Shown here piece by piece: positions 53,733-61,916 of a stretch of DNA of 64,000 nucleotides. The notes under the pieces were generated by a model. The model searched no databases, was not told the DNA's origin, and worked only from the letters and a program-made list of their open reading frames with translations. The translations under genes and the position numbers were made by a program. Numbering within the stretch: position 1 is the first letter of the stretch; each line of letters opens with the position of its first letter. The stretch is from Intrasporangiaceae bacterium (GTDB lineage: Bacteria > Actinomycetota > Actinomycetes > Actinomycetales > Dermatophilaceae), in assembly GCA_021324575.1 (NCBI GenBank), contig JAJPIW010000007.1, positions 1 through 64,000 on the forward strand, in the 5' to 3' direction.

Positions 53733-54722
53733 TCAGCGGGGGCGGTGTCTGGGCCGGGGTCGCTGGACGATCGGGATCGGCCCGGTGTCCTCGTCGGCGA
53801 TGCTGCGCCGACGGCGGTCGGCCGACTGGTAGATCGTCGTGCCGTAGTCGTCGTCCGGCCCGCCGCCGGCGGGTCGCGCCCGGTGCCCCGCCGGTGGGAC
53901 GTCGGTCGGGTCGACCATCTCGTATGCCGGGTGGTCGAGGAACGGCAGGTAGCCGCCGCCACTGCGGTCATCTTGGTCGCCGGTGTCGAAGGGGCCTCTT
54001 GAGTCCACCGGTCCATGGGTCGGCCGCGGCCCACCCGAAGCGCCGGAGCCGCCGGAGCCGCCAGGCCCGCCGGAGCCGCCGAGCCCTCCAGACCCACCGG
54101 ACCCGCCAAGGTCGTTGGGACCACCGGAGCCGCCCGACCCGTCGTCCCCCCGCCGACCCTTGCCGCGACCCTTGCGGCGCAGCTGGTTCCAGCGCCCCGC
54201 ATTGCGCTCGCGGTCACGAGGGGACTCCCCGAACAGGGCTGCCTTGAGGGCATCGGTGCCCTCCGGGTACGGGATGTAGTTGAGGTCATGGAGCGCCTGG
54301 TCCTGGCCGGCGCTCTCGATGATGATCAGCCCGTACCGGAACAGTCGGCCCGCGACGTTGCGCCGATAGGTCACGTCGGTGACCTTGGAGAGGCGCATCA
54401 TCGGGACGGTCCGGGTGAAGATGCCCTGGGTCTGGAAGATCCGCTTCTCGGTGACGACAATCCAGTTGTTGCGTCGCTCGAGCTCGGACCAGCCGACCCA
54501 GAGCCACAGGCCGACGACCGCGAGGCTGGTCAGGTCGAGCAGGCGGCCGGGCGTCGGCACCGCGAATGCGATCCACAGCCAGACGACGCTCGCCGCCAGG
54601 GCCCGCGCGACGGGTCGGATGAGAACCATCGGATGCTGGTGCAGCTGCACCTGGACGATCTCGCCGGCCGCGAGCTGCTTGAGGACCTGTGGGGCGACCT
54701 CGATCACGCCGGCGGTGGGCAC
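53733..54722 (-). CDS. Membrane protein with bacterial PH domain and Gly-rich tail
   Basis: 329 aa from GTG with GAGGGG upstream. Two helices (about residues 33-55 and 62-79) lead into a bPH2 domain (WIVVTEKRIFQTQGIFTRTV, MRLSKVTDVTYRRNVAGRL, GLIIIESAGQDQALHDL). The C-terminal third is a Gly/Ser repeat followed by an acidic, Pro-rich tail. The function of bPH2 proteins is not established; membrane association is likely. Upstream small membrane gene ends 11 nt before it, suggesting cotranscription. Confidence 0.83.
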   Translation of the reverse strand: MPTAGVIEVAPQVLKQLAAGEIVQVQLHQHPMVLIRPVARALAASVVWLWIAFAVPTPGRLLDLTSLAVVGLWLWVGWSELERRNNWIVVTEKRIFQTQGIFTRTVPMMRLSKVTDVTYRRNVAGRLFRYGLIIIESAGQDQALHDLNYIPYPEGTDALKAALFGESPRDRERNAGRWNQLRRKGRGKGRRGDDGSGGSGGPNDLGGSGGSGGLGGSGGPGGSGGSGASGGPRPTHGPVDSRGPFDTGDQDDRSGGGYLPFLDHPAYEMVDPTDVPPAGHRARPAGGGPDDDYGTTIYQSADRRRRSIADEDTGPIPIVQRPRPRHRPR

Positions 54723-54732
54723 CGGCAGCCCC

Positions 54733-54900
54733 TCAGCGCTTGAGCAGCGAGTCGAAGAACTTGAAGATGTTCTCGACGCCGTTGCGGATGATGTCCCAGA
54801 TGCTGCCGACGATGTTGGAGGCCTCGGTGGGGTTGGTGAGGATCGCGTAGATCAAGAAGATGACCAGCAGCCACCAGATGATCTTCTTGACGGGTGGCAT
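54733..54900 (-). CDS. Small single-span membrane protein (55 aa)
   Basis: Reads MPPVKKIIWWLLVIFLIYAI, then TNPTEASNIVGSIWDIIRNG and an amphipathic end FKFFDSLLKR. Very good ribosome-binding site (AGGAGAGGTG). One helix plus amphipathic region; no named family. Upstream of and probably cotranscribed with the PH-domain gene. Confidence 0.75.
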   Translation of the reverse strand: MPPVKKIIWWLLVIFLIYAILTNPTEASNIVGSIWDIIRNGVENIFKFFDSLLKR

Positions 54901-55034
54901 CGACACGTCACCTCTCCTGACCTGTTGTGTGCGCGCGGGCGGCGCACAACTCACGCCCCAGTGTGCCGGGAGTGACAGATGTGACGACGGAGGCGCGCCG
55001 CCACGCGCCGGCACGCACCCGGCATACCGAGGCC

Positions 55035-55673
55035 TCAGACGACCCCGTAGAGGCGGTCTCCTGCGTCCCCCAGGCCCGGGACGATGTAGCCGAGCTCGTT
55101 GAGCTTCTCATCGACGGCCCCCGTCACGAGGGTGACCGGCGGGGAGAGGTGCGACGTCTCCTCCTCCAGGTGCGCGACGCCCTCGGGGGCGGACAGCAGG
55201 GTGACGGCGGTGATGTCGTTGGCGCCGCGCTCGGCGAGGTACTGGATGGCCATGGCGAGCGACCCGCCGGTCGCGAGCATCGGGTCGATGACGTAGACCT
55301 GCCGCCCGGACAGGTCGTCGGGCAGCCGGTTGGCGTAGGTGATCGCCTCGAGCGTCTCCTCGTTGCGCTGCATCCCGAGGAAGCCCACCTCCGCGCTCGG
55401 CAGCAGGCGGACCATGCCCTCGAGCATCCCGAGCCCGGCCCGCAGGATCGGCACGATGAGCGGCTTGGGGTTGGACAGCTTGACGCCCGTCGTCGGCCCG
55501 ACCGGCGTCTCGATGGCGAACGGCTCGGTGCGCACTTCGCGCGTCGCCTCGTAGGCGAGCAGGGTGACCAGCTCCTCGGCGAGCCGGCGGAAGGTCGGGC
55601 TGTCGGTCCGCTTGTCCCGCAGGTAGGTCAGCTTGTGGGTGATGAGCGGGTGGTCGGCCACGATGACTCGCAT
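55035..55673 (-). CDS. upp: Uracil phosphoribosyltransferase
   Basis: 212 aa. The PRPP-binding motif [18 protein letters not shown] and the uracil-binding C-terminal [16 protein letters not shown] are intact, as are [13 protein letters not shown] and [20 protein letters not shown]. It makes UMP from uracil and PRPP for salvage. Divergent from tadA, with starts only about 17 nt apart, so the two promoters must lie inside each other's coding sequence or the start of tadA is further in. Confidence 0.97.
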   Translation of the reverse strand: MRVIVADHPLITHKLTYLRDKRTDSPTFRRLAEELVTLLAYEATREVRTEPFAIETPVGPTTGVKLSNPKPLIVPILRAGLGMLEGMVRLLPSAEVGFLGMQRNEETLEAITYANRLPDDLSGRQVYVIDPMLATGGSLAMAIQYLAERGANDITAVTLLSAPEGVAHLEEETSHLSPPVTLVTGAVDEKLNELGYIVPGLGDAGDRLYGVV

Positions 55674-55689
55674 GGGCGAAACTTACCGT

Positions 55690-56184
55690 GTGCCGCCTCC
55701 TTCCGCTGTTGGTGACTCGAGCCCGTATGCCGGGTGGCTGGGTCGCGCTCTGGTCCTCGCCTCCCGCGCGGGTGAGGCGGGGGACGTGCCGGTCGGCGCG
55801 GTCGTGGTGTCGCCGTCCGGCAAGGTGATCGGGGAGGGCTGGAACGAGCGCGAGGTGGAGTCCTCGGGGTACGACCCGACGGCGCACGCGGAGGTCGTCG
55901 CGCTCCGGGCGGCGGCACGGCATACCGGGTCGTGGCGGTTGGACGGCTGCACGCTGGCTGTGACGCTGGAACCGTGCCCCATGTGCGCGGGGGCGCTCAT
56001 GCTGGCGCGGATCTCGCGGGTGGTGTTCGGGGCGTGGGATCCCAAGCTGGGGGCGTGCGGGTCGGTGTGGGACATCCCGCGCGACCGGCGCGCGACGCAT
56101 CGTGCCGAGGTGGTGGGCGGGGTCCGGGAGGCCGAGTGCGCCGCACTGCTGCTCGCCTTCTTCGACGCGCGTCGCGAGGCCTGA
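55690..56184 (+). CDS. tadA: tRNA adenosine(34) deaminase
   Basis: 164 aa from GTG 55690; ATG 55672 is an alternative start that overlaps the upp start codon. CDA-fold zinc motifs: YDPTAHAEVVALRAAARHT (His and catalytic Glu) and LEPCPMCAGALMLARI (two Cys). It deaminates wobble A34 to inosine in tRNA-Arg(ACG); such a tRNA begins this window at position 1. C-terminus RREA is followed by non-coding sequence. Confidence 0.92.
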   Translation: MPPPSAVGDSSPYAGWLGRALVLASRAGEAGDVPVGAVVVSPSGKVIGEGWNEREVESSGYDPTAHAEVVALRAAARHTGSWRLDGCTLAVTLEPCPMCAGALMLARISRVVFGAWDPKLGACGSVWDIPRDRRATHRAEVVGGVREAECAALLLAFFDARREA

Positions 56185-56232
56185 GCGCCTGCCGGCGCGT
56201 TCGGCGAGTCCCGGTGCGTTTCTGCGCGTTTC

Positions 56233-56265
56233 TGCGCCCTGGCGCTCACGCTGACGCCAGGCGCA
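56233..56265 (+). terminator. Hairpin after tadA
   Basis: TGCGCCCTGGCG (56233-56244) pairs with CGCCAGGCGCA (56255-56265) with one bulged C. The surrounding bases repeat TTTCTGCGC and GCGCAGAAAT (56219-56310) as an outer inverted pair. Probable terminator; the 205-bp gap to the tRNA holds nothing else. Confidence 0.6.
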
Positions 56266-56389
56266 CAGATGGCAGCGCCGCGCGTCGGGGTCTGCGCCGG
56301 GCGCAGAAATGATCTGCGGCGGAGGCTACGGGGCGGCGGGGCGGTGGCGGATTTCGCGACGGGGTCGGGCGACGGGTACCCTGCTCGGC

Positions 56390-56476
56390 GGTGGCGTGTC
56401 CGAGCGGCCTAAGGAGCACGCCTCGAAAGCGTGTGAGGGTTAACGCCCTCCGTGGGTTCAAATCCCACCGCCACCG
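56390..56476 (+). tRNA. tRNA-Ser(CGA)
   Basis: 87 nt. The acceptor GGTGGCG pairs with CGCCACC, discriminator G; the D-arm is TCCGAGCGGCCTAAGGAG, the anticodon loop CTCGAAA gives CGA; a long variable arm (GTGAGGGTTAACGCCCTCC) marks a class II tRNA, and the T-arm is GTGGGTTCAAATCCCAC. CCA is not encoded. Followed by a strong terminator. Confidence 0.96.
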
Positions 56477-56488
56477 CGTGTGACCAGC

Positions 56489-56531
56489 GGAAACGCCGGT
56501 CCGAGCCTCAGGGCTCGGACCGGCGTTTTCC
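56489..56531 (+). terminator. Terminator of tRNA-Ser
   Basis: GGAAACGCCGGTCCGAGCC and its inverse GGCTCGGACCGGCGTTTTCC form a near-perfect 20-bp stem with a tiny loop (56489-56531), with TTTT in the 3' arm. Confidence 0.92.
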
Positions 56532-56832
56532 GTCGTGGTCTCAAGAGTGGTCTCAGGTGGTCGGTCGCCGACGTTCACAGGGTGTGGCCATTCCTGCCGG
56601 GTCGCCGACCAGCTCTTCGGCGGCGCCCCACAGCGCCGATCCTGGAGCGGCCGCGCCACGAGCGAATAGGTCCGCGTGATGATCGAGAGCAGCACGGGTG
56701 ACCTCACCACTCGCTCTTCCGTCCATGAGCTGCACAGCGCCCGATACGAGGATCTCAGTGTGTCTCATCCTGGGCAGGGGCGGCGGCGGTCCGCGGCCGG
56801 CGTGGGTGGGCCACTTGCTCTGCCGCGCCGGA
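56532..56832. other. 301-bp gap with no supported gene
   Basis: Only a minus-strand frame at 56553-56768 (71 codons) is open; it starts MRHTEILVSGAVQLMDGRAS but has no ribosome-binding site or family I recognise. Positions 56540-56570 contain two GTGGTCTCA words, 14 bp apart. No integrase remnant or att-like repeat of the tRNA 3' end was seen. Confidence 0.6.
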
Positions 56833-57489
56833 TCAGGTCAGTCGGTGTTGGTAGGCGTAGTGGACGGCTTGGGCGCGGTCGCGGGCGCCGGTCTTTGCGA
56901 AGATGTGGTTGATGTGGGTTTTGATCGTGGCGTTGCTGAGGACCAGTTGGCGGGCGATCTCGAGGTTGGACAGGCCGGCGGCGACGAGGGTCAGGACTTC
57001 GGCTTCTCGGGGGGAGAGCCCGTCGGGCAGCGGGCTGGTGGCGGTGACCTTGGGGCGGTCGCCCAGGGTGGCCGCAATGAGTCGTTGTTGGATCTCGGGG
57101 GCAAGGTGGGTCTGGCCGCGGTCCAGGGCCAGCAGGGCTTGTTCGATCTCCTCGGCGGTGGCGTTCTTGGTCAGGTAGCCGCGGGCTCCCGCCTGCAGGG
57201 CCGGGAAGAGGGCGTCGTCGTCGGCGTAGGTGGTGAGGACCAGGACTTGGGTGTCGGGGAGTTCGGAGCGGATGCGGCGGGTGGCTTGGGTGCCGTCCAG
57301 GTTCGGCATCCGCAGGTCCATGACGATGATGTCGGGCCGGTGGGCCACTGCCTGCTCGATAGCCTCGAGGCCGTCGGCCGCGGTGGCGACGACCTCGACT
57401 CCGTCCAGGAGGCCGATCAGCATGGCCAGTCCGTCGCGGACGACGCGTTGGTCGTCGGCGATGACGAGGCGGATCGGGGTGTGTGTCAT
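56833..57489 (-). CDS. NarL/FixJ-family response regulator
   Basis: 218 aa. Receiver: IRLVIADDQRVVRDGLAMLI, phospho-acceptor Asp in IIVMDLRMPNLDG, Lys in GYLTKNATAEE. LuxR helix-turn-helix: LSPREAEVLTLVAAGLSNLE and NATIKTHINHIFAKTG. The start overlaps the stop of the kinase (ATGA). Distinct from the DevR-like protein. Likely targets are its own operon and perhaps the phospholipase genes upstream, but no operator was identified. Confidence 0.93.
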   Translation of the reverse strand: MTHTPIRLVIADDQRVVRDGLAMLIGLLDGVEVVATAADGLEAIEQAVAHRPDIIVMDLRMPNLDGTQATRRIRSELPDTQVLVLTTYADDDALFPALQAGARGYLTKNATAEEIEQALLALDRGQTHLAPEIQQRLIAATLGDRPKVTATSPLPDGLSPREAEVLTLVAAGLSNLEIARQLVLSNATIKTHINHIFAKTGARDRAQAVHYAYQHRLT

Positions 57490-58715
57490 ACCGGGACCTG
57501 GAGCTCGACCTTCCAGCCCTGCGGGCTGGGTCCGGCGTGCAGGGTTCCGCCGACGTTCTGGAGGCGCTCGTGGAGTCCGGTCAGTCCGTGGCCTCCTCCG
57601 ACGCCGGCCAGGCCGACGGTCTGGGCGGGCTCGTCGGTGGGGGGTCCGGCCGGCGTGGACCGGTTCTCCACCGACAGGACGGTGCTGCCGGGCTGGTAGT
57701 GCAGGGCGACGGTGGTGGGGGCGCCCGGGGCATAGCGGGCGATGTTGGTCAGGGCTTCTTGGGCGCACCGGTAGATCAGCAGCCCGATCTCGGCCGGGAC
57801 CGGGTGCGGTGGGCCGTTGACCGTGTAGTCGGCCGGGACGAGTAGGTCGTGCTTGTATTGCTCGATCAGGGTCGCCAGGTCGGCCGTGCCGGGCAGGGGT
57901 TCGCCGCGCAGGGCGCCGACGGCGATCCGGGCGTTGGTCAGGCCCTCATTGACCAGCTCGCTGGCCCGTTGGACGGCGGCCACGGAGCCGGTGCCGGCAT
58001 GCTCACGGGTCAGCAGGACCCGGGCGCCTTGCAGCTGGATGGCCGCCCCGGACAGGCAGTGGGCCAGGACGTCGTGCAGCTCTCCGGCGATCCGGCCGCG
58101 TTCGGCCAGGGCTGCGGCACGGATCTGCGCGTCCCGAGCGTCGGCGAGCCGGGCCAGGAGCCCCTCGGTCCGGTCTTGGCCGGCCCGGGCGGCGCGGACC
58201 ACGTATGCCGCCAGCCCCATCAGGGCGTTGAACAGGACAGCCGCCGCGATCATGGCGGCGGTCGCGCTGGCTACGACGAGGGCGGCGGACTGGCCGGCGG
58301 TGACGGCCGCCCCCAGGATGGCGCCGGTGGCGGGCGGCAGCCGGGTGATGGCCATCCAGACCGCCGCCCCGGCGGCCAGGCCGGTGGCGCCCCGCGGCTG
58401 GAGTCCCACGAGGGCGACCCCGGCGGCCCCCATCAGCGCCAGGACCAAGCCCTGGACCCAGTTCGGTCGGTCGACGAACCGGTCGCTGATCGCCGCGGCC
58501 GTGGCGGCGGCATACACGACCAGGGCGATGCTGACGACGCTGGAGATACCGGATAGTCCCGGAACCGGCCGTGTGGTGATGGTGGCGCCGGCGACCACGC
58601 CGATGACCGTCCACCCCAGCGGCCGCAGCAGCGCCCGTTGCCGGTGCAACCGTTGGGCCGCGGCCGCCCGGGCCCGGCCGATCCGGGCGCTGGCGTCCTG
58701 TGGGTCGGGGCTCAT
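57486..58715 (-). CDS. Membrane sensor histidine kinase (HisKA_3)
   Basis: 409 aa from ATG 58715 (AAGGAG 8 nt upstream). Residues about 30-175 form five to six helices without a large external domain. HisKA_3 carries phospho-accepting His in RGRIAGELHDVLAHCLSG. The HATPase_c domain has CAQEALTNIARYAPGAP and GVGGGHGLTGLHERL. It pairs with the NarL-type regulator by a 4-nt overlap. The sensor is probably intramembrane, perhaps for cell-envelope or membrane change, consistent with nearby secreted phospholipases. Confidence 0.92.
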   Translation of the reverse strand: MSPDPQDASARIGRARAAAAQRLHRQRALLRPLGWTVIGVVAGATITTRPVPGLSGISSVVSIALVVYAAATAAAISDRFVDRPNWVQGLVLALMGAAGVALVGLQPRGATGLAAGAAVWMAITRLPPATGAILGAAVTAGQSAALVVASATAAMIAAAVLFNALMGLAAYVVRAARAGQDRTEGLLARLADARDAQIRAAALAERGRIAGELHDVLAHCLSGAAIQLQGARVLLTREHAGTGSVAAVQRASELVNEGLTNARIAVGALRGEPLPGTADLATLIEQYKHDLLVPADYTVNGPPHPVPAEIGLLIYRCAQEALTNIARYAPGAPTTVALHYQPGSTVLSVENRSTPAGPPTDEPAQTVGLAGVGGGHGLTGLHERLQNVGGTLHAGPSPQGWKVELQVPV

Positions 58716-58844
58716 GGTCATCACTCCTTGACCGTGGCCGCGGCCGGTGTCGCAGAACGGTCTGGTCTTATGGAACCTCCTCGGACCCGCCCGTGGCGAG
58801 ACCCGAGGAGGTTTGAGTTCGGTGGATGCGGCGGTGATGGTGGG

Positions 58845-59372
58845 TCAGGCGGGCGAGCCGGACAGGGTGGTCCGTGCTGCCGGCCGTGGGCTGAGGCGCT
58901 GGCCGCGTACGTGCACGATGACCAGGCGGGCGGTGACCTCGCACAGGGCCATGGAGACCAGCGCGAGCGGCCAGGCAGCGGCGCTGATGTGGTGGACGAT
59001 GCTGAAGTCGCGGATCGCCGGGCCGGCCCCGTGTTCGAGGGCGAAGACGAAGACGAGCCGCGAGCTGATCCCGGCCAGCAGCAGGACAGCGGCGAGTGGG
59101 CCGACCCGGGCGTACCGGGTGGCGTCGGCGTCGGCGCGGACATGCGTGGCATACCCGCAGATGACACCCAGGGTCAGCCCCAGCAGGGTCAGGGAGCCGG
59201 CCAGAACGAGGTCGGAGCCGGCGGTCGGGATGCTGTGCACGTAGTGCGTGGCCACGAAGACCACCAGGGCCAGCGGGGCGATGATGCTGCGGGTGTCCAG
59301 GCGCCGTTCCCGGGCCTGACGGAGTACCACGACGAGGAAGACTGCGTTGATGAGGTAATCGGTGAGGGTCAT
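58845..59372 (-). CDS. Multi-span membrane protein (CcdC/DUF1453-like)
   Basis: 175 aa, five to six helices with little loop. Begins MTLTDYLINAVFLVVVLRQA and has a conserved-looking VATHYVHSIPTAGSDL segment. It resembles small CcdC-like membrane proteins often upstream of HisKA_3 kinases; identification is tentative. It lies 129 nt ahead of the kinase in the same direction and may be part of the signalling unit. Confidence 0.7.
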   Translation of the reverse strand: MTLTDYLINAVFLVVVLRQARERRLDTRSIIAPLALVVFVATHYVHSIPTAGSDLVLAGSLTLLGLTLGVICGYATHVRADADATRYARVGPLAAVLLLAGISSRLVFVFALEHGAGPAIRDFSIVHHISAAAWPLALVSMALCEVTARLVIVHVRGQRLSPRPAARTTLSGSPA

Positions 59373-59648
59373 GCCTCAACAGTCGCCGTGACCGCTCGCC
59401 GCGGCATCGGCGTCAGGGTTGAACCCGGGTGGACTCACCGCTCCACCCGCCGGTCGAGGAACCCATCATGGGGGCGGGCGAGCAGGCAGTCGACGGACCA
59501 TCCCACGCTCTCTCGCGCGGAACGCTGACGCGTACGAACCGCAGATCGCTGCGGCCTGTGCCCGGGCAGCGGGCGGCCTGGCATCGCCGACCTGGGAGGC
59601 CAACGGCCCGGCAGACCTCTCAAAGGACCAAGCGTGGCTGGTGGTGGG

Positions 59649-61679
59649 TCAGCCGCCGAGCTGGGGGTCGCTGATGCCGGCCGCGCCGGTGTGGATGCGG
59701 CCGGCGAGCTGACGGACCCAGGTCGGGTCGGTGGCCGAGGTGAGGGTCAGGTCGTACCACCCGTGCGTGGTCGGCTGGAGCAGCGCCCTGCGCTCTCCCG
59801 CGGGCAGTACCACCGTGCTCGACGCGGCATACGCGTCGGTCAGGGTGAGGGTCTGCGGGACGGTGGTGCCGTTGTGCAGGTCGAGCCGGATGGTCCCCGG
59901 GCGGCTGGGGGTGGTGGACCCGGCCTCGAGCCCGGCGATGGCGGTGGTGCCGGCCCATCGTCGGTAGAAGCCGTCCGGGCCGTGCGCCGACAGGTCGTAG
60001 GTGTCCCCGACTGGCCAGGTCTCGTGTTGGGTCGCGTGGGCCCCGGTGGTGTAGCTGCGCGGTGCCGACGGCGGGGCGGCGTTGGAGCGTACCTGGACGT
60101 GCACGCCCAGGTCGCCCCGGTTGTCCAGCTCGGCCACCACGGCGGTACCGGCCAGGTGGGCGTTGACGTCGAAGCGGTAGCCCAGGGCGCGAGAGGGTCG
60201 GGTTCCGCTCTCCTGGGCCGGCATCGAGCCGACCGCCGGCGGCACCGGGACATAGCTGGGGTGCCGCAGCCGGTCGGTGGGCGCGAGGCCCGCGGTCGAG
60301 GGCAGCGGGGGGACGGCCGTCACCTTCCGTCCGAAGTCGAAGGCGCTGACGAAGTCTCCGCAGACCGCCCGCCGCCATGGGGTGATGTTGGGTTCGCGCA
60401 CCCCGAAGCGCTTTTCCATGAAGCGGATCAGCGAGGTGTGGTCGAACGTCTCTGAGCACACCCAGCCGCCGGTGCTCCAGGGGGAGATCACCATGGCGGG
60501 CACTCGCACTCCGAGGCCGAAGTTTCCGGGCACGTCGTGGGCGCCGTCGTAGAACTCGTGAGCCGTGGAGACCGTCGAGGCGCCGGGGATGAGGGGGGTG
60601 TTGGGGTGCGGGGGGACGATGTGGTCGAAGAAGCCGTCGTTCTCGTCGTAGACGAGGAAGAGCGCCGTCTTGGCCCAGACGTCCGGGTTGGCGGTGAGGG
60701 CGTCCAGGACCTGGGCCACGTAGGACATCCCGAAGTCGGTGGGCCAGTTGCCGTGCTCGGTGTACGCCTCCGGTGCGGCGATCCACGACACCTGGGGGAG
60801 GGCGTCGGCGGCGACGTCGTCGCGGAAGATCCGCAAGAGGTCGTCACCGTTCTTCGCGTCGGTGCCCACGCGTGCCCGGTCGTACAGCGGCGTCCCGGGG
60901 GCGGCGGTGCGGTACGGGGTGAAGTACAGCAGCGCGTTGTCGCCGTAGTTGCCGATGTAGGGGTCGCCGGTCCAGCCCCAGGACCCGGCGGCGTCGAGCC
61001 CGTTGCCGACGTCCTGGTAGACCTTCCAGCTCACCCCGGCCTGTTGGAGCCGCTCGGGGTAGGTCGTCCAGGAGTAGCCCAGCTCGCCGTTCCAGAGGTC
61101 GGGTCCGCCGCCCCGGCCGTCGTTGCCGGTCCACCCGGTCCACATGTAGTAGCGGTTGGGGTCGGTGGGGCCGAGCAGCGAGCAGTGGTAGGCGTCGCAG
61201 ATGGTGAACGCGTCGGCCAGGGCGAAGTACCAGGGAATGTCCGAGCGACGGTAGGACATCATCGTCGCCGGGGTCTTGGTCTGCAGCCACTTGCCGTAGT
61301 TGCCGTTGTCGAAGGCGGCATGCGTCGGGGCCCACGCGTGGTCCAGGTCCTCGACGAAGGCACGGCCCAGGTCCGGGACGTCGGGGTGGAAGGGCAGCAC
61401 CTCACGCTCCCCGTCGGACTGGTGCCACACATCCTTGCCCGACGGCAGCCGTGCCGGGTGGGGGTCGCCGAAGCCGCGGACACCGCGCAGGGAGGCGAAG
61501 TAGCTGTCGAAGGAGCGGTTCTCCTGCATCAGGACCACGATGTGCTCGACGTCCTCGATCGAGCCGTGGATGCGGTTCGCGGGCAGGCTCGACGCGCGGG
61601 CCAGGCTCTGGTCGAGCATGGCCGCGGCCGCCGCACCGGCGGAGACCTGCAAGAACCTGCGACGGTTGACGTCAGTCAC
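59649..61679 (-). CDS. Tat-secreted phospholipase C (phosphocholine-type)
   Basis: 676 aa from GTG 61679 (GGGAG 6 nt upstream). Twin-arginine signal NRRRFLQVSAGAAAAAM. The phosphoesterase domain has HIVVLMQENRSFDSYF, DAYHCSLLGPTDPNRYY, EHGNWPTDFGMSYV and DENDGFFDHIVPP. The C-terminus (about residues 480-670) holds two DUF756-type beta domains. It hydrolyses phospholipids such as phosphatidylcholine outside the cell, releasing phosphorylcholine for phosphate supply. Related in fold to the phosphoesterase upstream at 61917. Confidence 0.94.
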   Translation of the reverse strand: MTDVNRRRFLQVSAGAAAAAMLDQSLARASSLPANRIHGSIEDVEHIVVLMQENRSFDSYFASLRGVRGFGDPHPARLPSGKDVWHQSDGEREVLPFHPDVPDLGRAFVEDLDHAWAPTHAAFDNGNYGKWLQTKTPATMMSYRRSDIPWYFALADAFTICDAYHCSLLGPTDPNRYYMWTGWTGNDGRGGGPDLWNGELGYSWTTYPERLQQAGVSWKVYQDVGNGLDAAGSWGWTGDPYIGNYGDNALLYFTPYRTAAPGTPLYDRARVGTDAKNGDDLLRIFRDDVAADALPQVSWIAAPEAYTEHGNWPTDFGMSYVAQVLDALTANPDVWAKTALFLVYDENDGFFDHIVPPHPNTPLIPGASTVSTAHEFYDGAHDVPGNFGLGVRVPAMVISPWSTGGWVCSETFDHTSLIRFMEKRFGVREPNITPWRRAVCGDFVSAFDFGRKVTAVPPLPSTAGLAPTDRLRHPSYVPVPPAVGSMPAQESGTRPSRALGYRFDVNAHLAGTAVVAELDNRGDLGVHVQVRSNAAPPSAPRSYTTGAHATQHETWPVGDTYDLSAHGPDGFYRRWAGTTAIAGLEAGSTTPSRPGTIRLDLHNGTTVPQTLTLTDAYAASSTVVLPAGERRALLQPTTHGWYDLTLTSATDPTWVRQLAGRIHTGAAGISDPQLGG

Positions 61680-61862
61680 GAGCACTCCCTCGATCGGCTC
61701 CCGGGCCGTTTACCCGGACTGCGCCCAGCCCACCACGGCGCGTGCCGTGGCGGCCGTACGCCGCATGAGCAGTAGGCGAACACTCGGTATGGCCACACGG
61801 CACGACAACAGTCCGTCGGAACGAGACGTCCCGGGACGACCGTCTCGGACGACGACATTGCA

Positions 61863-61895
61863 GCGCCCGGTCCGGCATACCTCCGGACCGGGCGC
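61863..61895 (-). terminator. Terminator of the upstream phosphoesterase gene
   Basis: GCGCCCGGTCCGG (61863-61875) and CCGGACCGGGCGC (61883-61895) are perfect inverses over a 7-nt loop. It is 21 nt past the stop of the minus-strand gene at 61917. The 237-bp gap between the two phosphoesterase genes holds no other feature. Confidence 0.88.
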
Positions 61896-61916
61896 CACTT
61901 CGTAGCGAGTGCAGTG